A DNA stretch of 47,720 nt, from positions 1-47,720 of the forward strand of contig NZ_JAFUAG010000019.1 of assembly GCF_017464355.1 (NCBI RefSeq), read 5' to 3'. The notes under the pieces were generated by a model, which saw nothing but the letters and a program-made list of their open reading frames with translations, had not been told where the DNA came from and ran no database searches. The stretch is from Ruminococcus sp. (GTDB taxonomy: Bacteria > Bacillota > Clostridia > Oscillospirales > Ruminococcaceae). Shown here in pieces: positions 24,085 through 32,501 of this stretch; position 1 is the stretch's first letter; each line of letters begins with the position of its first letter. The translations under genes and the position numbers were made by a program.

Positions 24085-25482
24085 TTATACAGGGTGTACC
24101 TTGTTGGCAGCATCGGAATGTGCGCCGTCAACGCCGTACTTCTTGTCACGTCTGTCCTTGAAGAACTTGGGTGCTACCTTGGGGAACATAGCGTATGTCA
24201 GGATATCCTCCTCCTGCTCTGTCCACTCAGCGCATTCCTTCTTCATGGTCTCGAACTCAGGCTGCAGCAGATCTGCGGGGCGGCAGTCGATAGGCTCTTC
24301 GCTGCCCAGTATCTTCTTGCGGAACTCGGGGTCGATATCCACAGGAGTTTTGCCGTATTCGCCCTTTACCAGACCCTTGAACTCCTTGGTGACTGTCTTG
24401 TATCTCTCGCCCATGATAACGTTGAACACAGCCTGTGTACCAACTATCTGGGAGGTAGGTGTTACCAGAGGAGGGAAGCCCGAATCCTTACGTACCTTGG
24501 GAACTTCCTTGAGAACGTCTTCCAGCTGGTCTGCCTTGCCTGCCTGTTTCAGCTGGCTTAGCAGGTTGGAGAGCATTCCGCCGGGTACCTGATAAAGCAG
24601 AGCGTTGGTGTTTGTAGCCAGCATGGAAGGATCCAGCAGGCCGCTGTCTATGTACTTCTTTCTCAGACCCATGAAGTAATCTCTTACCTCGTTCAGTTTA
24701 ACAAGGTCAAGACCTGTGTCATACTCAGTGCCCTGGAAAGTAGCAACGATAGACTCGGTAGGCGCATGGGAAGTACCCAGTGCCAGAGGTGACATTGCAG
24801 TGTCAACAGCGTCAACACCTGCTTCAACAGCCTTGATTATGCACATTGAAGCCAGACCGGAGGTGTAGTGGGTGTGCAGCTGAACAGGAATGTCAACTAC
24901 AGACTTTATATCCTTTACAAGGCTTGCAGCCTCGTAGGGTGTCAGCAGGGCAGCCATATCCTTAATGCAGATAGAGTCAGCGCCTGCTTCCTGTATGCGC
25001 TTAGCGTAGTCCATGTAATACTCGTGGGTGAAAACCTCGCCCAGAGTATAGGAGATAGCCACCTGTGCATGGCCCTTCTCCTTATTGGCAGCCTTGATAG
25101 CTGTCTGCAGGTTCCTGATGTCGTTGAGGGCATCGAAGATCCTGATGATGTCGATACCGTTAGCGATAGACTTCTGTACGAAGTATTCTACCAGGTCATC
25201 GGCATAGTGGCGGTAGCCCAGCATATTCTGTCCTCTGAACAGCATCTGCAGCTTGGTGTTGGGCATTTCTTTTCTGAGAGTTCTCAGTCTTTCCCAGGGG
25301 TCTTCATTCAGGAAGCGTATGCAGGAGTCAAAGGTCGCGCCGCCCCAGCATTCCGCAGAATAGAAGCCGATCTTATCCATAGTTGAGAGGATAGGCTTCA
25401 TATCGTCCATAGACATTCTCGTTGCCAGCAGAGACTGATGAGCGTCACGGAGAACTGTCTCGGTAATTTTAAGCTTAGCCAT
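24085..25482 (-). CDS. Pyruvate/oxaloacetate carboxyltransferase subunit (OadA / transcarboxylase 5S-like)
   Basis: 465-residue carboxyltransferase that moves CO2 between biotin and pyruvate/oxaloacetate. Marks are DAHQSLLATR near the N-terminus, CIKDMAALLTPYEA with the likely carbamylated Lys, the metal site LHTHYTSG, and the C-terminal conserved block VPGGMLSNLLSQL, GFPPLVTPTSQIVGTQAVFN and RPADLL...DILTYAMFPKVAP. It has no fused biotin domain; a separate biotin carrier is encoded next door. ATG 25482 has GAAAGGAAC upstream. This is the third gene of an operon ordered acyl-CoA carboxyltransferase, biotin carrier, this gene, like the 12S, 1.3S and 5S parts of propionibacterial transcarboxylase. 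Confidence 0.92.
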   Translation of the reverse strand: MAKLKITETVLRDAHQSLLATRMSMDDMKPILSTMDKIGFYSAECWGGATFDSCIRFLNEDPWERLRTLRKEMPNTKLQMLFRGQNMLGYRHYADDLVEYFVQKSIANGIDIIRIFDALNDIRNLQTAIKAANKEKGHAQVAISYTLGEVFTHEYYMDYAKRIQEAGADSICIKDMAALLTPYEAASLVKDIKSVVDIPVQLHTHYTSGLASMCIIKAVEAGVDAVDTAMSPLALGTSHAPTESIVATFQGTEYDTGLDLVKLNEVRDYFMGLRKKYIDSGLLDPSMLATNTNALLYQVPGGMLSNLLSQLKQAGKADQLEDVLKEVPKVRKDSGFPPLVTPTSQIVGTQAVFNVIMGERYKTVTKEFKGLVKGEYGKTPVDIDPEFRKKILGSEEPIDCRPADLLQPEFETMKKECAEWTEQEEDILTYAMFPKVAPKFFKDRRDKKYGVDGAHSDAANKVHPV

Positions 25483-25526
25483 TTTATATCGTTCCTTTCA
25501 CTTATTGGTAAGTTTGATAAGGGGCA

Positions 25527-25898
25527 TCAGCCGATAACAGCCAGAACTGCGCCTGTATCTACCTGGGAGCCCTTAGTAGCGGTTATGCTCAGTATCTTGC
25601 CTGCTACAGGTGCGTTGATGTCGTTCTCCATCTTCATAGCTTCAAGAACAACTATAGCCTGACCTGCGGCAACTGTATCGCCTACAGCTACCTTTACATC
25701 GAGTACGTTGCCGGGCATGGGGGCAGTTACCTTGGTGCCCTCAACTGCAGCAGCAGCGGGAGCAGCAGCAGGTGCGGGAGCTGCAGCAGGAGTCGCAGCA
25801 GGTGCAGCAGCAACAGGAGCTGCAGCAGCGTCGCCGCCGACTTCCTCGACAGCTACATCATAAGCCTTACCGTTAACAGTGATATTATATCTTTTCAT
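25527..25898 (-). CDS. Biotin carboxyl carrier protein (transcarboxylase 1.3S-like)
   Basis: 123 residues: an N-terminal assembly segment (MKRYNITVNGKAYDVAVEEV), an Ala/Pro-rich flexible linker (about 22-52), and the biotinyl domain with EAMKMEN carrying the biotinylated lysine at position 89. The length and the position of that lysine are the same as I recall for the Propionibacterium 1.3S subunit. It shuttles the carboxyl group between the two transferase subunits. ATG 25898 follows a GGACGG-type site. Middle gene of the operon. Confidence 0.93.
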   Translation of the reverse strand: MKRYNITVNGKAYDVAVEEVGGDAAAAPVAAAPAATPAAAPAPAAAPAAAAVEGTKVTAPMPGNVLDVKVAVGDTVAAGQAIVVLEAMKMENDINAPVAGKILSITATKGSQVDTGAVLAVIG

Positions 25899-25929
25899 AA
25901 CAATACCGTCCTTTACAATTATTTACATA

Positions 25930-27309
25930 TTAAAGCTGAATGTTGCTGTGCTTCTTGGGCAGCCTGGATATCCTCTTGCCTGACATCATAGCCAGCGCAT
26001 CGGTAACAGCTGTTCTCAGCTGGGCTGCGTTAACAACACCGTCTACCAGACCGTTTACAGCAGCGTTTGCAGCGCTTGCCTGGGTCTGAGCGAACTCATC
26101 AGCCAGAGCCTTTCTTGCAGCCGCCAGATCCTCAGCGCCTGCCAGCTTGTCATGCTCCATGAACTCAGCTGCGGTAACAGGGTCCAGTGCGGAGATAACA
26201 GCCTCGGGCAGGGCATAAGCTACATCGGCATTAGCGCCCTTGCCTGCCAGTGCTATGTAAGCTGCACCGTAAGCCTTGCCTGTAACAACGCTTATCTTGG
26301 CAGTAGTAGCCTCAGCGTAAGCGTGAGCCAGCTTGCTCATGCTCTTCACAGCGCCTGCGGCCTCGGTATCATCGCTGCCTGCAAAGCCCTCGGTATCAAC
26401 GAAGGTGACAACAGGCACAGCGAAAGCGTCGCAGGTACGTACAAATCTTGCCAGCTTAGCGCAGTCATCTGCGGTCAGCTTGTCCTTGGTCTTGTTAGTG
26501 GCAGCCACACCAACGGTCTCACCGTTGACGGAAGCCAGTGCGGTGTATGCAGCACCGCCGAAGCCTGCGCTCAGTTCGATAACGCTGTTTGCATCGAACA
26601 CAGCCTTGGTCAGGCTCTCTATATCAGTGCCCGCAGCGCCTGCAGGCTCTTCATACTCGTATACAGGAACAGGGGAGAGGTTGTTGGCAGGGAGCTTGAG
26701 CATTATCTCTCTTGCCTTCTCCACAGCGGCCTTGTCGTCATCGCATACTATGCTGACAGTGCCGTTGGCAGCTGCGTTTTCAGCAGAACCGCCTGTCTTT
26801 GCATTGGGTGCAGCGTACAGACTGGCGTCCTTAGCCATTACCACGAAGTCAGCAGCCTCAGCCAGCAGAGCAGCAGTACCCGAGCATACACCTGCAACGA
26901 CAGCTATCTGGGGAACAACGCCCGACAGATTAGCGGTCCACAGCATAAGCTCGCCGTAAGCCCTCAGTGCAGCAGCACTGTCGCTGACATCAGCGCCGTA
27001 GGAATCATAGATGCCTACCACGGGAGTACCCGTCTTGGCAGCCAGGTCATAGACCTTGGCGATCTTGCGGGCGCCTGCCTCTGTCAGGGCGCCGCTTTTT
27101 ACGGAAATGTCCTGGGAAAAAGCGTAAACAGGCTCGCCGTCAGCGTAGCCGTAAGCGGTGATGATCCCCGCTGTTTCGTTACCGTTGCCGACGTAAGCGT
27201 CCAGCTCGGTAAATTTCCCTTCATCAAACAGATATGTCAGCCTTGTTCTGGCAGCGCTGTCGCCCACAAGAGCAGCCAGTTCAGCCAGAGACTTTTTTGT
27301 TTCAGACAT
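25930..27309 (-). CDS. Acyl-CoA carboxyltransferase subunit (MmdA / transcarboxylase 12S-like), divergent
   Basis: 459-residue crotonase-fold carboxyltransferase. The pieces typical of MmdA/PccB are recognisable: LTYLFDEGKFTELDAYV, GIITAYGYADGEPVYAFSQD, ARKIAKVYDLA, GVVPQIAVVAGVCSG, FVDTEGF and GKAYGAAYIALAGKG. Many positions differ: the usual DSGGARIQEG is DSYGADVSDS, and the protein is shorter than typical members of 500-plus residues. The substrate could be methylmalonyl-CoA or another acyl-CoA. ATG 27309 has GGAGGAAAC 4-5 bases before it; the earlier in-frame ATG would put 10 extra residues before this site. First gene of the operon. Confidence 0.85.
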   Translation of the reverse strand: MSETKKSLAELAALVGDSAARTRLTYLFDEGKFTELDAYVGNGNETAGIITAYGYADGEPVYAFSQDISVKSGALTEAGARKIAKVYDLAAKTGTPVVGIYDSYGADVSDSAAALRAYGELMLWTANLSGVVPQIAVVAGVCSGTAALLAEAADFVVMAKDASLYAAPNAKTGGSAENAAANGTVSIVCDDDKAAVEKAREIMLKLPANNLSPVPVYEYEEPAGAAGTDIESLTKAVFDANSVIELSAGFGGAAYTALASVNGETVGVAATNKTKDKLTADDCAKLARFVRTCDAFAVPVVTFVDTEGFAGSDDTEAAGAVKSMSKLAHAYAEATTAKISVVTGKAYGAAYIALAGKGANADVAYALPEAVISALDPVTAAEFMEHDKLAGAEDLAAARKALADEFAQTQASAANAAVNGLVDGVVNAAQLRTAVTDALAMMSGKRISRLPKKHSNIQL

Positions 27310-27389
27310 ACAGTTTCCTCCATTCAATATATTTTGCAAGATAAATAACCAATTCAGAACTTAGTACTTATCATAATTACACATATACC

Positions 27390-27418
27390 ATTATAACATT
27401 TCTCGCGGCACTTTGCAA
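27390..27418 (-). promoter_or_regulatory. Promoter of the carboxyl-transfer operon
   Basis: Minus-strand TTGCAA (27418-27413), a 17-base spacer and TATAAT (27395-27390). Confidence 0.65.
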
Positions 27419-27539
27419 GCCCGCTTTTGACAAAAACACTCTTTTTACTTTTTGTACATATTTAGTTCAAACAAAATGCGATTTCGTGGCAATAATTGAA
27501 CAGTTTACCGCAATATCAGCAAAATATCACCCTGTGACA

Positions 27540-27568
27540 TTGACTTTTTATGATATAAATGTTATAAT
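27540..27568 (+). promoter_or_regulatory. Promoter of the DUF3810 gene
   Basis: TTGACT at 27540-27545, a 17-base spacer and TATAAT at 27563-27568. Confidence 0.7.
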
Positions 27569-27607
27569 AACCAATAATTTGAATTTTTAACGAATAAGGT
27601 GATGACA

Positions 27608-28771
27608 TTGAAGTTCATAGGTAAAATATGGACATCTGCTGCCTCCCACAGAAAATTCCTGATATTGTTTTTTACCCTGGCAGGGCTGGCTGCGGCGGGC
27701 TGGCTGCTTTCGCTGAACACGGCTTTTGCCGACTTCTGGACGGATAATGTCTACCCTATCATCTGCAGGGGGCTTACAGCTGTTACGGGCAGGCTGCCCT
27801 TTGCACTGGGCGAAGTGCTGATGTATCTGGGGGCGCTGCTGGTGCTGCTGGTGCCCTTGCTGGGTATCATATGTATCTTTCTGCGGAAGAAAAAGGGCTA
27901 TACCAAATTCTACGGGGGATATATGCGCACCTTTGCCTGCATATGCGGGGCAGTGCTTCTCGTTTATACGACTAACTGGCTGATACCCTACCGCAGCTCT
28001 GTCATGGGCAGAAAGGACTTTGTTACGGGGAAGAAGTACACCTCCCGCGAACTGAGGGTGCTGTACTTTTATATAGTAGACAACCTGAACGAAAGCTGTC
28101 GTGATATGCCCCGCGATGAAGAGGGGACGGCGGTCTTCCACGAAAAGGCCGAGGCTGAAAAGCTGGCGGGTCAGGCTCTAAATGATATCTCCCATGAGTT
28201 TCCCCGCCTGAAAGGCAGCTATCCTCCCATAAAGGAAGCTTTCTGTTCTGATGTGCTGGACTGGATGTGGATAGGGGGCTTCACTTATCCCTACACCATG
28301 GAAACCACTATGAACAAGTACACCGACCGGATGTATTTCCCGACCCTCTACGCACACGAATCTGCCCACCACATGGGCTATTACAAGGAGCATGAAGCAA
28401 ACTTCATAAGCTATCTTGCCTGCTCGCAGAGCGATGATGTTTCTCTGAGATATTCCGCCTACAGTGAAATGTACGACTACGTCTTCGATGCCTACTTTAC
28501 CGCCCTTATAGCGGAGAATGCCGATGACAGCGCTTATGAGGAGATAGATGACCACCCTGTTATGCAGCAGTATTTTGAGGACCTCTATCATCAGAGCGAC
28601 CTTGTGGCTGAGGTGTACAATGAAGATGACCATGCCCTGGAGGAATATTCCGATGTAGCTGCTGATGCCGCCGAGGTGGGCTGGGAAACTCAGTCTGAGG
28701 TGCTGGAAGAATATGACTACGACTATGTAGTCACCCTGCTTCTTGAATACTATGACGGTGTCCTCTACTGA
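27608..28771 (+). CDS. DUF3810 membrane metallopeptidase-like protein
   Basis: 387 residues. Three membrane segments in the first 130 residues (about 13-31, 63-89 and 101-120), then a large domain with HESAHHMGYYKEHEANF: His250 and His254 with Glu251 form an HExxH zinc site and the Glu in KEHEAN is the probable third ligand. This is the DUF3810 layout. Substrate unknown. The start is uncertain. AAGGTGATG at 27596-27604 is an excellent ribosome site for TTG 27608, while ATG 27602 lies inside that site; using 27602 adds only two residues. Confidence 0.82.
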   Translation: MKFIGKIWTSAASHRKFLILFFTLAGLAAAGWLLSLNTAFADFWTDNVYPIICRGLTAVTGRLPFALGEVLMYLGALLVLLVPLLGIICIFLRKKKGYTKFYGGYMRTFACICGAVLLVYTTNWLIPYRSSVMGRKDFVTGKKYTSRELRVLYFYIVDNLNESCRDMPRDEEGTAVFHEKAEAEKLAGQALNDISHEFPRLKGSYPPIKEAFCSDVLDWMWIGGFTYPYTMETTMNKYTDRMYFPTLYAHESAHHMGYYKEHEANFISYLACSQSDDVSLRYSAYSEMYDYVFDAYFTALIAENADDSAYEEIDDHPVMQQYFEDLYHQSDLVAEVYNEDDHALEEYSDVAADAAEVGWETQSEVLEEYDYDYVVTLLLEYYDGVLY

Positions 28772-28775
28772 CAGT

Positions 28776-28822
28776 AAGGCGCCCCGATACCTGAGATGAT
28801 GGTATCGGGGCGCCTTGTTTGA
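28776..28822. terminator. Bidirectional terminator between convergent genes
   Basis: Perfect 16-base stem: 28776-28791 (AAGGCGCCCCGATACC) with 28801-28816. TTGTTT follows on the plus strand. It serves the DUF3810 gene and probably the convergent solute-binding gene. Confidence 0.85.
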
Positions 28823-28846
28823 AATTGGAAGAATTGTTATCATGCG

Positions 28847-30268
28847 TTATTTAGTGTAGGAAGCCACAGCATCGTTGATAGCCTTCAGCTCTGAATCAAC
28901 GGTGGCCGAATACATCTCGCGCAGTTCTGTCCAGCTGTACTGCTTGCCGTTCTCGTCCTCCTTGTTGGTGAACTCGTAGAGCTTTCTGGTAACACAGCTG
29001 CCGTCAGAGCTTGCGTTGTCGTTGGACATGGTAGAGGATATGCCGTAGCCGTAATCGAACATGAACTTGTTCTCGGTGCTGGAAGCGTCCATGAAGGTCT
29101 GGTACATCTCCTCTGTCCAGCAGGGGTTGGCATTCAGGAACTTCTGCTTGCCGTTCTCGATATATTCCTCATCGGTGTTTGCCAGCCTGCAGCACTCGAA
29201 CCAGGTCTTGACCGCTTCGTTGGCAGTAGAACCTCTTACCCACATATAAGCCGTCATATCGGCGGTCATTACCTTTTCATCGTTCTGGGGGTCTGAGGGT
29301 ACGGGTACTATGCCCCAGTCATCGCCCTCAGAGGGGCCGTTGTTACCTGTCATTGCCCAGGTGCCCATGCAGTAGAACAGCACAGAACCGTCCTTAAGGG
29401 CAGACTTTGCATTGCCCAGCCAGTTGTCATTCACATAGCCCTTTTTGCCTATATCGTACAGCACGTTCTCGGCTCTTTCGATGTCAGGGTCGTTCAGGTT
29501 TGAAACGAACTTGCCGTCCTCATAATTGACCATGGTCTTGCCTGTCTGCTGTATCACCTGGGTCTGGAACCAGCCGTTTATGCCGTATCTGGGGCTGTCC
29601 TCGGTGGAGCCCTCGCAGAACTCGCCCATCATGTCCACCCAGGTATCCCAGTTCCAGTTGCCCTCCAGGTATTCCTCGTAGGGGTCAGGCAGACCGTTTG
29701 ACTGTATAACTGCATTGTCGTACATCATCATGGTGCCGACAGTTGTGCTTATGGGGGCCACATAATGCTTGCCGTTCATGACGAACTGGTCAGCTGTAGT
29801 CTTGGTATCAGACCACAGAGGTTCATCAAAGTTTACTATGTCGTCCACAGGCTGATACATATCCTTGAGTACCTGTGCAGGGAAAGCCATCCACTCATAC
29901 TTGAAGATATCGGGAACGTCCTGCTGGGACATGATAGCGCTTGCCAGCTTGTCGAACTTCTCGCTGTCCGATACCTGGCTCCATACCACCGAGCCGCCCT
30001 TGTTGTTGAACAGGGTCATCTCCACGGACTTATCCTCGCCCCGCCTCTCGTTGGGGTTCAGGTCATAGGTGCCCATCCAGACGATCTCTTTCTGGACATC
30101 GTCAGCCAGCACATCAATTTCTTCGGTGTCTTCAACTTCAACCTTCTCCACAGTGGTAACGGGAGCTTCCTCCTCACTGTCACCTGTGCTGCTGCCGCAG
30201 GCTGCCGTCACGCTGACAGCTGAGATCATAGCCACTGTAAGAGCTAACATTCTCTTTAATTTATTCAT
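28847..30268 (-). CDS. ABC transporter solute-binding lipoprotein (family 1)
   Basis: 473-residue extracellular substrate-binding protein of the sugar-type family 1. Signal peptide with lipobox ending at Cys24 (VTAACGSS), then an acidic linker and the two-lobe binding fold (MGTYDLNPNERRGEDKSVEM, DVPDIFKYEW, the middle GNWNWDTWVDMMGEF typical of family 1, and the late WGIVPVPSDPQNDEKVM). Aromatic residues are common, as in carbohydrate binders. No permease or ATPase lies beside it, so the rest of the transporter is elsewhere. ATG 30268 has GGAAGGAA upstream; promoter at 30349-30377. Confidence 0.87.
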   Translation of the reverse strand: MNKLKRMLALTVAMISAVSVTAACGSSTGDSEEEAPVTTVEKVEVEDTEEIDVLADDVQKEIVWMGTYDLNPNERRGEDKSVEMTLFNNKGGSVVWSQVSDSEKFDKLASAIMSQQDVPDIFKYEWMAFPAQVLKDMYQPVDDIVNFDEPLWSDTKTTADQFVMNGKHYVAPISTTVGTMMMYDNAVIQSNGLPDPYEEYLEGNWNWDTWVDMMGEFCEGSTEDSPRYGINGWFQTQVIQQTGKTMVNYEDGKFVSNLNDPDIERAENVLYDIGKKGYVNDNWLGNAKSALKDGSVLFYCMGTWAMTGNNGPSEGDDWGIVPVPSDPQNDEKVMTADMTAYMWVRGSTANEAVKTWFECCRLANTDEEYIENGKQKFLNANPCWTEEMYQTFMDASSTENKFMFDYGYGISSTMSNDNASSDGSCVTRKLYEFTNKEDENGKQYSWTELREMYSATVDSELKAINDAVASYTK

Positions 30269-30348
30269 ATAGTATCATTCCTTCCCAAGCCTTATCCATC
30301 GTAAATTCCACATATCAGGGATTGCTTGCACACCTTATCCCTAAGTTA

Positions 30349-30377
30349 ATTATATTATATAATGCAGTGGCTGTCAA
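30349..30377 (-). promoter_or_regulatory. Promoter of the solute-binding gene
   Basis: Minus-strand TTGACA (30377-30372), a 17-base spacer and TATAAT (30354-30349). In the leader GGGAT and ATCCC (about 30319-30343) can pair. Confidence 0.75.
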
Positions 30378-30504
30378 TTCTCATTTCAAACAAAGGGTAT
30401 AATTTTCATTTATATATATTGCACAAAATATGTGATAGAAGTTTGTTAAAATGCTAAAAACTCTACAAAGATTAATTTTCTCGTATATGTAAGAATGACG
30501 CTGC

Positions 30505-30536
30505 AAAAAAATGCGCCCCCAAGTACGGGGAGCGCA
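30505..30536 (-). terminator. Minus-strand terminator with no gene upstream
   Basis: On the minus strand TGCGC-T-CCCC pairs with GGGG-GCGCA and is followed by seven T (A run 30505-30511). No minus-strand protein gene precedes it before rnhA, so it points to an uncharacterised short transcript. Confidence 0.6.
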
Positions 30537-30720
30537 CAGAATTGCCGAAAGAGTATCCTCGGTCTATGAAACGGTCATCAGCTTACTTTTCATCGGGAAG
30601 ATAAGCCATTATGAAAACAAGAAGTATCGCAGCAGCCTGCTCTCGGTTACAGGTTCGGGATCATATCTGCTATATTCACGCAAAGTGTTCATTCAATGTA
30701 CTTGCAATATCTGTGAATAT
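30537..30720 (-). ncRNA. Candidate small RNA read toward the 30505 terminator
   Basis: No convincing protein in any frame. Read on the minus strand this stretch has several possible stems: ATATTCAC with GTGAATAT (30720-30713 and 30679-30672), GCTTA with TAAGC (in about 30571-30607), and CCGA with TCGG (in about 30542-30562). It ends in a strong terminator. No consensus minus-strand promoter was found; a weak TTGAAT box lies near 30690. Inference only. Confidence 0.3.
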
Positions 30721-30730
30721 GGTGTATAAT
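30702..30730 (+). promoter_or_regulatory. Promoter of rnhA
   Basis: TTGCAA at 30702-30707, a 17-base spacer and TATAAT at 30725-30730. The -35 box lies inside an 8-base inverted repeat (30672-30679 and 30713-30720) that could be an operator. Confidence 0.65.
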
Positions 30731-30778
30731 TATCCTTATGGATAACATACCTTATAAATATGAAAACGGAGAACACTA

Positions 30779-31252
30779 ATGAAAAAGATAGATATTTTTA
30801 CCGACGGTGCCTGCTCGGGCAACCCCGGACCCGGGGGCTACGGCACCATACTTCGGTTCAATGATATAACCAAAGAGCTTTACGGCGGCGACCCAAAAAC
30901 TACCAACAACCGCATGGAGATGATGGCGGTCATAAAGGGTCTTAAGGCGCTGAAAGAGCCCTGCGAGGTCACGCTGTACAGCGATTCACAGTATGTTATA
31001 AATGCCATAACCAAGGGCTGGGCTGTGGGCTGGAAAAAGCGGGGCTGGGTCAAGGCAGACAAAAAGCCTGCCCTTAACAGCGACCTCTGGGAGATAATCT
31101 TGCAGCTGCTGGAAGTCCACAAGGTCAGCTTTGTGTGGGTGAAAGGCCACGCAGGCCACCCCGAGAACGAGCGCTGCGACCACCTGGCGGTAACAGGTTC
31201 TCAGGAGGCTAAGCAGCTGGGCAAATGCTTTGATAAAGTAGTGGGACAGTGA
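30779..31252 (+). CDS. rnhA: Ribonuclease HI
   Basis: 157-residue RNase HI, which cuts RNA in RNA-DNA hybrids. The four acidic catalytic residues are Asp9 (FTDG), Glu47 (NNRMEMMA), Asp69 (YSDSQ) and Asp134 (NERCDHLA); the basic handle region ([16 protein letters not shown]) is present as in the E. coli type. ATG 30779 has ACGGAGAA upstream. The stop overlaps the leader of the cysteine desulfurase gene (15 bases apart), so rnhA, the desulfurase and mnmA are likely one operon. Confidence 0.95.
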   Translation: MKKIDIFTDGACSGNPGPGGYGTILRFNDITKELYGGDPKTTNNRMEMMAVIKGLKALKEPCEVTLYSDSQYVINAITKGWAVGWKKRGWVKADKKPALNSDLWEIILQLLEVHKVSFVWVKGHAGHPENERCDHLAVTGSQEAKQLGKCFDKVVGQ

Positions 31253-31266
31253 CGGGAGGCGGCCAC

Positions 31267-32478
31267 ATGGAAAAAAACTTTGTTTATGCCGATAATGCGG
31301 CTACCACCAGGATCTCCGATAAAGTGCTTGAAGCCATGCTGCCCTGGCTGAAAGAGCAGTACGGCAACCCATCCAGCATTTATTCGCTGGGCATGGAGGC
31401 GGCAAAGGCCGTGCTGAATGCCCGCCGTCTTACCGCCGAGGCACTGGGGGCTTCACGGGCGGCGGAGGTATTTTTCACCGCAGGGGGCTCTGAGGCGGAT
31501 AACATGGCTGTAAAGGGTGCGGCGCAGCTGGGGGCAAAGTCGGGCAGGCGGCACATTATCACCACAAATGTCGAGCATCATGCAGTGCTGCACACCTGTG
31601 AATATCTGGAAACCCGGGGCTTTGAGGTGACATATCTTCCCGTGGACGATAAGGGGCTCATGACCGCAGATCAGGTAGAAAAAGCCCTGCGGGAGGACAC
31701 TGCCCTTGTCACGGTAATGGCGGTTAACAACGAGATAGGCACCGTTATGCCCATAGCCGATATAGGAAAGCTCTGCCGTGAACGGGGCGTGCTGTTCCAC
31801 ACCGATGCTGTACAAGCTATTGGACAGCTGGAGATAAATGTTCAGAAAATGGATATAGATATGCTCTCACTGTCAGGCCACAAGCTCCACGCACCCAAGG
31901 GTGTGGGGGCACTGTATGTCCGCAGCGGTATAGACCTGCCCTCCCTCATACACGGGGGCGCTCAGGAAAGGGGCAAGCGTGCAGGCACTGAGAATGTGGC
32001 TGCTATCGTGGGTCTGGGTGAAGCTGTCACCGCAGCGGTCACGGATATCGCCCCGAGGAACGAGCGCATTAAGGCCATGCGCCAAAGGTTGGCGGAGGGC
32101 ATTGTTTCCGCCATACCCCACAGCCGTATCAACGGGGACATGGCACAGCGTGTGTCGGGCAATGTGAACGTTTCTTTCCGTGGGGTGGAGGGCGAGAGCC
32201 TGCTGCTGGCACTGGATATCCGCGGGATCGCCGCATCTTCCGGCTCTGCCTGCACCAGCGGTTCTATCGACCCCTCCCATGTGCTGACAGCTCTGGGGCT
32301 TTCCGCCGAGCTGGCAAAGGGCTCGCTGCGGCTGACCCTGGGGGATCATAATACCGATGAAGATGTGGACTATATCCTTGAAGTCCTCCCCGAAACAGTT
32401 AAGCGGCTGCGCCGTATGTCACCCATGTGGCAGCGTATCTGCAAAGAAGAGGGCATCACCGACTACACACTTGAATGA
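31267..32478 (+). CDS. Cysteine desulfurase (NifS/IscS class)
   Basis: 403-residue PLP enzyme that takes sulfur from cysteine as a persulfide. Key residues: PLP Lys206 in [12 protein letters not shown], the His of NVEHHAVL, and the persulfide Cys329 in [10 protein letters not shown]. The loop around the Cys is the long class I form. ATG 31267 has GGGAGG 7 bases upstream. It is directly followed by mnmA (23 bases), the same order as in many Firmicutes, which makes it the probable sulfur donor for tRNA 2-thiouridine; a wider role in Fe-S cluster supply cannot be excluded. Confidence 0.93.
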   Translation: MEKNFVYADNAATTRISDKVLEAMLPWLKEQYGNPSSIYSLGMEAAKAVLNARRLTAEALGASRAAEVFFTAGGSEADNMAVKGAAQLGAKSGRRHIITTNVEHHAVLHTCEYLETRGFEVTYLPVDDKGLMTADQVEKALREDTALVTVMAVNNEIGTVMPIADIGKLCRERGVLFHTDAVQAIGQLEINVQKMDIDMLSLSGHKLHAPKGVGALYVRSGIDLPSLIHGGAQERGKRAGTENVAAIVGLGEAVTAAVTDIAPRNERIKAMRQRLAEGIVSAIPHSRINGDMAQRVSGNVNVSFRGVEGESLLLALDIRGIAASSGSACTSGSIDPSHVLTALGLSAELAKGSLRLTLGDHNTDEDVDYILEVLPETVKRLRRMSPMWQRICKEEGITDYTLE

Positions 32479-32501
32479 GTACGATTTAAAGGACAATTGC
32501 T

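Noticed and set aside
26152-27348. 398-codon plus-strand ORF opposite the carboxyltransferase gene
   Set aside because: Antisense shadow of a strongly biased coding sequence; Cys- and Ser-rich, no motif and no start signals.
30511-30729. 72-codon plus-strand ORF before rnhA
   Set aside because: Begins inside the hairpin, has no ribosome site, overlaps the rnhA promoter and has no recognisable protein character.
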